Positions 29,933-35,304 of a stretch of 35,304 nt of DNA are shown piece after piece. How positions within the stretch are numbered: position 1 is the first letter of the stretch; each line of letters opens with the position of its first letter. The DNA comes from Candidatus Wildermuthbacteria bacterium RIFCSPHIGHO2_02_FULL_45_25. GTDB taxonomy: Bacteria > Patescibacteriota > Minisyncoccia > Minisyncoccales > UBA10102. Made by a program: the position numbers and the translations under genes. The DNA lies in assembly GCA_001823215.1 (NCBI GenBank), contig MHTV01000006.1, forward strand, positions 1-35,304. Reading direction: 5' to 3'. Below the pieces are notes generated by a model. That model ran no database searches, was not told the DNA's origin, and worked only from the letters and a program-made list of their open reading frames with translations.

Positions 29933-31651
29933 TTACGTTTTTATCACACGCAACACTTCTTCAATCGTGGTAATGCCTTCCATCGCTTTTCCCAACCCAT
30001 CCTCAAGCATTGTCTGCATTCCATCCTTTTTCGCCTGCGCCATAATCTCATCGCTCGAGGATTGTTTTAAGATAAGTTTTTTAACTTCTTCCCGCATTTC
30101 TAAAATTTCAAAAATGCCAATTCGCCCCGCGTATCCGGTGTTTCCGCAAACCTCACACCCGATTCCTCGAAATACAATCAATTTGGAAAGATTTTCATAC
30201 CCCTTGCTCTTAAAGAAATCTTCGATTTCCTGCTCTTGCATGATAAAACGTTTTTCCTGAACAGAAAGGGATGCGGAAGCGCGGCACTGCTCGCAAATCT
30301 TCCGCACCAGACGTTGGGCGATAACCATATTTACTGTTGAAGTCACCAGAAATGGATCTACTCCCATCTCCAGCAACCGAGGCAAGGTAGTCGCGGTATC
30401 GTTCGCATGAAGAGTAGACAGTACGAGATGCCCGGTCATCGCCGAATTCACCGCGATATTCGCCGTCTCCTCATCGCGGATTTCTCCGATCATAATAATA
30501 TCGGGATCCTGGCGCACAATCGCCCGCAATCCTTTCGCAAATGTTAAATTAGTTTTGGGATTCACCTGAATCTGGCTCACGCCTTCAATATCGTATTCCA
30601 CGGGATCCTCAATCGTGGAAATATGCACTTCCCTCTGATTTAAAATTTTCAAAACGGCGTAAAGCGTAGTAGTTTTTCCGCTTCCCGTCGGTCCTGTTAC
30701 GAGGATCATTCCATGCGGATTTCTGATCGCTTTTCTCACTCGTTCCAAATCTTTTTCCCCAAGCCCCAATGCAAAAAGATCAAATTGTCTGCCATGCGCA
30801 GAAAGCAAGCGTAAGACGGCATTCTCCCCTTGCGTTACCGGCACAATAGACACACGCACATCCACTTGGGAATTGCTCGCAGAAACGCGATCGCCATAAA
30901 ACACCGGCGAAAAACGAAATTTCCCATCTTGTGCCGCCCGATGCTCGTCGGTGCGCAGATGAGCAAGAATTTTAATGCGGGTAATGCTTGGCTCTCCAAT
31001 TTCTTTGGGCATTTCCAGCACATCGTGCATCACCCCATCAATACGAAAGCGTATTCCCACTTTCTTGACATAAGGTTCGATATGAATATCGGACGCTCCG
31101 TTTTGATATCCATACTGCAATAACAAATCCACAATTTGCGTAATCGCGTTATCCCGTTCATGAGCGGGGATGGAACGATTGGCAAGCTGTTCCAACGCGC
31201 GCTGAACTTCCCCTCGCAATCCGAGTCGGTAGCGCCCCAATGCTTTTTCCAGATCGCTTTTAGTTATGTATCCCGCGATCAAGGGTTCTCCAAGACGCTT
31301 CTCTATCAGATGCCTTGCGCGCAATGATTCGGGATCTCGCATCCCAACCTTGATTCCGTTTTGAGAACGCCCAAGAATAACGAGCGCGTTCGCACGCGCC
31401 ATAAGTTCAGGAATTTTGAGAAGGAGCGTCTCATCAATCCGTTCTCGCTTTAAATCAAAAAACGGGACTCCCTTGGATTCTGCCACAAGTTGCCCCATTT
31501 GATTCTCTTGAATGAATCCTTCTTGAATAAGGACATCTTCGATATCCTTATTCTCTGACTGCGCAAGTTCCGCGGCGCGATCAAAATCCCGATCTTCCAC
31601 ATGACCCGGAGTTACCAAAAGCATTTTAAGCGCATCTTTTCCTATTGCCAT
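29933..31651 (-). CDS. pilB: Type IV pilus assembly ATPase (PilB/GspE)
   Basis: 572 aa. An N-terminal MshEN-like domain, then Walker A GPTGSGKTTTLYAVL (about 318), the Asp box ISTIEDPVEY, Walker B DPDIIMIGEIRDEETA and the His box STLHANDTA. A zinc-binding tetracysteine follows at about 454-500 (CEQC, CEVC). The enzyme drives pilus extension from the cytoplasmic side. No PilT retraction ATPase is seen in the window. It is followed at once by pilC and preceded by three response regulators with a gap of 3 nt. Confidence 0.97.
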   Translation of the reverse strand: MAIGKDALKMLLVTPGHVEDRDFDRAAELAQSENKDIEDVLIQEGFIQENQMGQLVAESKGVPFFDLKRERIDETLLLKIPELMARANALVILGRSQNGIKVGMRDPESLRARHLIEKRLGEPLIAGYITKSDLEKALGRYRLGLRGEVQRALEQLANRSIPAHERDNAITQIVDLLLQYGYQNGASDIHIEPYVKKVGIRFRIDGVMHDVLEMPKEIGEPSITRIKILAHLRTDEHRAAQDGKFRFSPVFYGDRVSASNSQVDVRVSIVPVTQGENAVLRLLSAHGRQFDLFALGLGEKDLERVRKAIRNPHGMILVTGPTGSGKTTTLYAVLKILNQREVHISTIEDPVEYDIEGVSQIQVNPKTNLTFAKGLRAIVRQDPDIIMIGEIRDEETANIAVNSAMTGHLVLSTLHANDTATTLPRLLEMGVDPFLVTSTVNMVIAQRLVRKICEQCRASASLSVQEKRFIMQEQEIEDFFKSKGYENLSKLIVFRGIGCEVCGNTGYAGRIGIFEILEMREEVKKLILKQSSSDEIMAQAKKDGMQTMLEDGLGKAMEGITTIEEVLRVIKT

Positions 31652-31654
31652 AGT

Positions 31655-32056
31655 TCATTGCTGCGTTGCAGCTCTTGTTCCTGCTAAGCATTCCCTTACT
31701 TTCGCGATCACATCTTTCATGGAATAATCCGATTTCACAAGATAATCGGTTGCTCCCATGCTTTTTCCTTTTTCTATGTCCGCCTCTTGACCAAGATTGG
31801 AAAGGATAATCACCGGAATGCTCTTCAGCTCTTTTTCTAGTTGAATATCCTCAAGCACCTCAAAACCATTTTTCACAGGCATAATAAGATCTAGCAAGAT
31901 GATATCCGGCTTTTTTCTTCGAATTTGTTCCATCGCGTCTTGCCCGTCTGGAGCTACCAATACCTCAAATCCATCACGCCTCAAACCATCTTGATACGCT
32001 CTCGCGATAAACTCATCATCTTCAGCCAAAAGAATTGTAATCTTTTTGTTCTTCAT
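31655..32056 (-). CDS. Single-domain response regulator (receiver 3)
   Basis: 133 aa from the ATG at 32056; the listed start is a TTG in the overlap with the preceding gene. CheY-like receiver: acidic pair in LLAEDDEFIA, phosphorylatable Asp in PDIILLDLIMPVKNG, Ser in VIILSN and conserved Lys in YLVKSD. There is no output domain, so it signals by protein contact, as CheY does. It lies 3 nt upstream of pilB. Confidence 0.93.
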   Translation of the reverse strand: MKNKKITILLAEDDEFIARAYQDGLRRDGFEVLVAPDGQDAMEQIRRKKPDIILLDLIMPVKNGFEVLEDIQLEKELKSIPVIILSNLGQEADIEKGKSMGATDYLVKSDYSMKDVIAKVRECLAGTRAATQQ

Positions 32057-32076
32057 GATAGAAAAGCGGTTATCTC

Positions 32077-32442
32077 TCAAAACTGGCGTTCCACTCTTTC
32101 AACAATTTCCTCCGGAGTAAGATTCACTTTCACCAGATAATCCGCGCTTCCCGCCGCTCTTGCTTCTTCCGCGCGTTCTTCCACTTGCAAATTAGTCAAT
32201 ACCACAACTGGTATTGATGAAGTTTGCCGATCTTGTTTGAAGTTTTTTATAAGAGATATTCCGTCTGTATCTGGCAACATAATATCAAGAATAATCACGT
32301 CGGGATTCAAACTCTTTCCCTTGCTCAATCCTTCAGTTCCGCCCGATGCCACTTCCACCTCGTATCCTGCCGCTTCAAACTGGCGCGTAAGAATACGCGT
32401 CATTATTTCATCTTTATCAATAAGCAATACTTTTTTTGTCAT
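32077..32442 (-). CDS. Single-domain response regulator (receiver 2)
   Basis: 121 aa from the ATG at 32442 (the listed TTG lies 8 codons up). Receiver residues: LLIDKDEIMT, with Asp-Lys-Asp in place of the usual acidic pair, phospho-Asp in PDVIILDIMLPDTDG, Thr in VVVLTN and Lys in YLVKVN. No output domain. It follows receiver 1 by 4 nt. The Lys inserted in the acidic pair may alter metal binding or phosphorylation rate. Confidence 0.92.
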   Translation of the reverse strand: MTKKVLLIDKDEIMTRILTRQFEAAGYEVEVASGGTEGLSKGKSLNPDVIILDIMLPDTDGISLIKNFKQDRQTSSIPVVVLTNLQVEERAEEARAAGSADYLVKVNLTPEEIVERVERQF

Positions 32443-32446
32443 ATCG

Positions 32447-32815
32447 TTAGCGAAGAATATCGCCAATCCACTTGTTTAACCGCGCCAGCGAAGCGTTCGC
32501 CTTGACGAAATACAATACGCTTCCCGCTTTTGAAGCCGCAACAAGATTTTCTTCGTTGCTTAAATTAGTCAGCATGATCACGGGAATCTGCTTCGTTTCT
32601 TCCGCTTCCTTCAATTCCCTCAAAACCGTCAATCCATCTTTTTGAGGCAAGAGAATGTCCAATAGCACAAGATCCGGGCGCCATGCGCGCGCTTTCTCCA
32701 GACCTTCGTTCCCGTCTGCCGCAATCTTTATTTCATACCCTTCCCGCTCCAGATGATCGGCGTATGCTTTCGCGATCTTACTCTCGTCTTCCACAATAAG
32801 AATTTTTTTGGCCAT
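32447..32815 (-). CDS. Single-domain response regulator (receiver 1)
   Basis: 122 aa. Canonical acidic pair in LIVEDESKIA, phospho-Asp in PDLVLLDILLPQKDG, Thr in VIMLTN and Lys in YFVKAN. The chain ends shortly after, with no DNA-binding or enzymatic output domain. First receiver after the histidine kinase (16-nt gap), so it is a likely cognate partner. Confidence 0.93.
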   Translation of the reverse strand: MAKKILIVEDESKIAKAYADHLEREGYEIKIAADGNEGLEKARAWRPDLVLLDILLPQKDGLTVLRELKEAEETKQIPVIMLTNLSNEENLVAASKAGSVLYFVKANASLARLNKWIGDILR

Positions 32816-32831
32816 ACGATATACGGTGTTG

Positions 32832-34046
32832 TTACATTTCTGCTAATCCCACTTCTCCTTTTATAGATTTTATACCTTTTAGAGGAATTGTAACAGAGAA
32901 TGTCGTTCCTTTCCGTTCCTCTGAAACAAACCAGATCAAGCCGCCTACTTTTTCAAGAATTAATTTGTTCACGTACAATCCCAACCCCGAACCCTCGGCT
33001 TGAGCGCGCACGGCGTTATCGGCTCGAAAGAATTTCTCAAAGATGCGAGCTTGGACTGCTTTGGGAATCCCCAAGCCATGATCTGTTACTTGAATAAGCG
33101 CGTACTCTTCTCTTGGCTTTACTTCTCTCGCGCTCTGATAGGAAACTCCTTTCATTTTGGCGATTTCTCTGCCGCTTATCCTTCCCGCGCTTACCTGCAC
33201 TAAACAATGTTCCCCTGTCGAGTATTTGATCGCATTGGTCACCAAATTATGCACGGTCTGGCGAATCAACGTGGCATCGAGCAAAATAGTCGGCAACGAC
33301 ACACTTGGCTTGAGAAATTCAATCGAACATGAGCGTCCCTTCGCCAAAGGAGCCACTTCATCCAACACGCCTTGAATAAGATTCTCAAGCTGTACGGGCG
33401 TTGCCTCAATTTTCACTCGCCCCGCCTCCACTCTCGACACATTCAGCAAATCATTGACCAACGAGATCATGCGCTCGGTGGATTGCTGGACATTATCAAT
33501 ATACTCCTTCTGCTTTTGATTCAATTTCCCCACCTCTTCATTCCAAAGCATTTCCACAAAAAGCTTAATCGCCGTAAGCGGAGTTCGCAGTTGATGAGAG
33601 GCAACCGATACAAATTCCGTCTTCATCTGATCAATTTCTTTGAGCTGGGTAACATCGTTGAAGATAATCACTCCTCCGATATTTCCGTAATGCAGCAAAC
33701 CCGTTACGGAAGCCGTAATCGGAAAAAGTTTGCCCGAGCGATTTTTACAAAACAAGTCGTCTTCCAAGCCGATCACCACCGTGCTTACCTCTTCGAGTGC
33801 CTTCCTCAAGGGAGAATCAGGAGAGGAAATTTCTTCATTACCTTTCACAAGCCGGAAAATTTCTTGGATGGGCTTTCCTTTTGCTTCTGCCGGAGCAATA
33901 CGTAAAAGGATGCCCGCCGCCTGATTCATAAGGAGAACTTTGCTTGCCTTATCAATCAAAATCAAACCTTCTCGCATCGAGGATAAAATTGCGCTTAATT
34001 GAATATTCTCTTCGTCGCGGCGATATTGGGGAAAAAAGAATCTCAT
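32832..34046 (-). CDS. Soluble PAS sensor histidine kinase
   Basis: 404 aa with no membrane helix. A PAS domain occupies about 15-130 (ILSSMREGLILIDKASKVLLMNQA). The HisKA region has SVASHQLRTPLTAIK with the phospho-His near 152. The ATPase domain shows N-box LVTNAIKYS (about 270), G1 TDHGLGIP, F-box IFEKFFRAD and G2 GSGLGLYV. The absence of a sensor helix points to a cytosolic signal or a partner protein. It begins the operon of three receivers and pilus genes. A weak -10 (TATAGT) lies about 30 nt upstream. Confidence 0.94.
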   Translation of the reverse strand: MRFFFPQYRRDEENIQLSAILSSMREGLILIDKASKVLLMNQAAGILLRIAPAEAKGKPIQEIFRLVKGNEEISSPDSPLRKALEEVSTVVIGLEDDLFCKNRSGKLFPITASVTGLLHYGNIGGVIIFNDVTQLKEIDQMKTEFVSVASHQLRTPLTAIKLFVEMLWNEEVGKLNQKQKEYIDNVQQSTERMISLVNDLLNVSRVEAGRVKIEATPVQLENLIQGVLDEVAPLAKGRSCSIEFLKPSVSLPTILLDATLIRQTVHNLVTNAIKYSTGEHCLVQVSAGRISGREIAKMKGVSYQSAREVKPREEYALIQVTDHGLGIPKAVQARIFEKFFRADNAVRAQAEGSGLGLYVNKLILEKVGGLIWFVSEERKGTTFSVTIPLKGIKSIKGEVGLAEM

Positions 34047-34105
34047 ACGCGGATTTTTCTATCATACTATACTCTGTACCCAAAGAAAATCGCTTTGCGC
34101 AAAAA

Positions 34106-34128
34106 ATCGGCGCGGACAACGCGCCGAT
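34106..34128 (-). terminator. Intrinsic terminator after the small membrane protein
   Basis: ATCGGCGCG/CGCGCCGAT, a 9-bp stem with a 5-nt loop, followed by TTTTTT on the minus strand. It isolates the 34144-34347 gene from the kinase operon. Confidence 0.9.
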
Positions 34129-34143
34129 CTCTGCAATGCTCTC

Positions 34144-34347
34144 TTATTTCTTTACTTTCCGCAAGTGACGGAAACTTTCCACCGCCATAAACGCGGCCAG
34201 TGCTCCCGCCGCCCAGCTTAACCACAATGGAACTTCCCAACCTTGCACCCATGCCTGCCATTGAAGAAGACTTCTTGCTCCATGTATCGCAAAAATCGCG
34301 GTAAAAATAATCCCCGCGGCGACAAAAAAGTTTTTCTCTTTCAACAT
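34144..34347 (-). CDS. Small two-helix membrane protein (67 aa)
   Basis: Two membrane helices (FFVAAGIIFTAIFAIHG and WLSWAAGALAAFMAVESF) joined by a Trp-rich turn (LLQWQAWVQGW), with a basic C-terminus RHLRKVKK. It has a promoter and a terminator of its own. Family not recognised; short membrane proteins of this kind are common in Patescibacteria. Confidence 0.75.
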   Translation of the reverse strand: MLKEKNFFVAAGIIFTAIFAIHGARSLLQWQAWVQGWEVPLWLSWAAGALAAFMAVESFRHLRKVKK

Positions 34348-34379
34348 GCATTTTGTAATACACCCTTTCTTATATATTC

Positions 34380-34407
34380 ATTATATGACAAAACATTTTT
34401 TTGGCAA
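34380..34407 (-). promoter_or_regulatory. Promoter of the small membrane protein gene
   Basis: TTGCCA (34402-34407), 16-nt spacer and perfect TATAAT (34380-34385) on the minus strand. Confidence 0.65.
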
Positions 34408-34451
34408 TCCAAAGAAAGCAACATTACAATCTAAAAATCAAAATAAAAAAG

Positions 34452-34498
34452 AGGCGCTTGGCGCGATTGGAACAAAGTTCCTTGCGCGGCAAACGCCT
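34452..34498 (-). terminator. Terminator of the Nudix gene
   Basis: A compound hairpin: AGGCG/CGCCT at the base, then TTG/CAA, GCGC/GCGC and GGAAC/GTTCC at the tip, followed by CTTTTTTATTTT on the minus strand. Confidence 0.8.
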
Positions 34499-34538
34499 TT
34501 AGACTGAGAGATTCTCATGCGACATAATTGTCGCGGTC

Positions 34539-35139
34539 TTACCTCTCTTGGGCAATAATGCAAGCGGCTTCCAATCCACGAAGGATTAGGAAGCGCATGC
34601 GGGGCGATACAATGTCGATTTGCCCCAGTTCTTGGGGAGTGCAAAACCTCAGTTCCCCAAGCGCCAACTTGTTCTGGAACTCAGGAGTTTCCTCCACAGC
34701 ATCCCAGAAAATCGGAGTTACAAACGCCAGGTCAATACCAGTCCTCGGTTCATCCTCCTTTCCTTCCTCCTTACGAATAGAGTCCCTCATCAGGAAAGCT
34801 GGGTAAAGAGGCAACAGGCCAACGAACGAATTAATCTTCAATCCGGCCTCTTCCTCGAACTCCTGGCGAAGCGTTCGCTTAATCACTTCTTGGTAGTCCC
34901 CCGGGGTAATACCTTCGAAGTGCACCAGTTCTAACCCCCCCACCGGTCAATTCCCATTTCCCAGAAAGATCCTGCTGGTAAATGGAATCTGTTTCCAGAC
35001 GCCGACGGAGGAGAACAGACAAATCCCCGTTCTCCATCGGACGCACTACCAAACCAAACAGGCCAATGCCTGTGGCAATTGCGCGTCCACGAGTTACATT
35101 CATCCGAGCTTCAGCTAAAATCCGTTCGATATCTGCCAT
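34539..35139 (-). pseudogene. Nudix hydrolase, split by a frameshift in a G7 run
   Basis: Two ORFs in different frames make one Nudix protein of about 199 aa. The N-terminal piece (35139 down to about 34935) ends in KWELTGGGV. The next piece, in the other frame, continues LELVHFEGITPGD and the box-like EVIKRTLRQEFEEEAGL. The junction is seven G on the minus strand (34935-34941); removing one G joins the frames. The box has Gln for the usual Arg (QEFEEEAG). A strong Shine-Dalgarno (GAGGAGGG) and promoter precede the ATG at 35139. Either a sequencing/assembly error, a true disrupted gene, or slippage-controlled expression. Confidence 0.85.
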
Positions 35140-35178
35140 GAAAACCCTCCTCTCATTGAATTCCTGAACAGCTATACA

Positions 35179-35207
35179 ATTATGTCATATTGCAAAATTT
35201 TAGTCAA
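35179..35207 (-). promoter_or_regulatory. Promoter of the Nudix gene
   Basis: TTGACT (35202-35207), 17-nt spacer and CATAAT (35179-35184) on the minus strand, about 40 nt from the start codon. Confidence 0.65.
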
Positions 35208-35210
35208 CCA

Positions 35211-35239
35211 TTGACAAATTTATATAATGGTGCTATACT
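35211..35239 (+). promoter_or_regulatory. Strong outward promoter at the right edge
   Basis: Perfect TTGACA (35211-35216), 17-nt spacer and TATACT (35234-35239) on the plus strand. It is divergent from the Nudix promoter, with only 3 nt between the -35 boxes. AAGGAG near 35281-35286 looks like a Shine-Dalgarno, but no ATG, GTG or TTG follows before the window ends. Confidence 0.7.
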
Positions 35240-35304
35240 TTTCTTAACCTTCGAGAATTCTCTGGACAGAGAGAACCCCGCAAGGAGCACATTTTATCGC
35301 CAAA

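Noticed and set aside
1-35304. CRISPR array, tRNA or rRNA genes, transposases
   Set aside because: No regularly spaced direct repeats, no tRNA T-arm/acceptor pattern and no rRNA or transposase motif were seen on reading.

Overview
This window looks like a piece of a Candidate Phyla Radiation (Patescibacteria) chromosome, probably Parcubacteria-like. The evidence is indirect: a compact, nearly one-sided gene order (all but one confident gene on the minus strand), many small envelope proteins, the tiny MCYNCGCGMP-type protein, a type IV pilus locus with PilM fused to an SH3-like domain, an RNase HI with a viroplasmin-like N-terminus, and an SdrD-like surface protein with a Pro/Ser/Thr stalk. 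TGA acts as a stop (for example in the overlap of the DUF167 and prmC genes), which argues against the Gracilibacteria/SR1 code. No rRNA, tRNA, CRISPR array or transposase gene was found.

Layout. 1-323: the 5' part of a prepilin running off the left edge. 487-2524: zinc ribbon, xseB and xseA. 2561-4200: VanY-like carboxypeptidase and an unknown gene. 4314-6799: prmC, DUF167, a YjjX-type NTPase, a small unknown protein and a membrane protein. 7091-9331: a tRNA-binding-domain protein and a row of four small envelope proteins. 9459-10145: the only plus-strand gene, a ferredoxin reductase-like flavoprotein, divergent from that row. 10146-10700: a candidate ncRNA and a 53-aa gene missing from the ORF track. 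10704-17567: FKBP isomerase, LOG-family protein, bactofilin-like membrane protein, CAP protein, HtrA-like protease and a large surface protein. 17958-22756: RNase HI, a Gmad2 domain, PEP synthase, a LacD-type aldolase and an RRM protein. 22929-34046: a regulatory and type IV pilus locus reading histidine kinase, three single-domain receivers, PilB, PilC, minor pilins, a secreted protein, more minor pilins, PilM-SH3 and a pilin. 34144-35304: a small membrane protein, a frameshifted Nudix gene, and a strong outward promoter at the right edge.

The most unusual signal is a three-copy family of hairpin elements of about 135 nt (973-1116, 3519-3651, 28221-28354). Each has 34-40 bp inverted arms and a conserved core containing GGAGCGCGACTGGCGCGAG and a small hairpin with an invariant AGCA loop and a bulged A. 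Arm sequences differ between copies, but each change is mirrored in the opposite arm, and the small hairpin also covaries. All three have the same orientation and lie 4-19 nt upstream of a start codon (xseB, vanY, a minor pilin) that has no visible Shine-Dalgarno. The vanY copy is flanked by an 8-bp direct repeat, as expected of an insertion. This could be an undescribed mobile foldback element, a structured 5'-UTR RNA, or both.

Functionally the window combines DNA repair (ExoVII), translation quality (PrmC, RNase HI), gluconeogenic carbon flow (PEP synthase and aldolase), envelope building, and a pilus machine placed behind a soluble kinase and three receivers.
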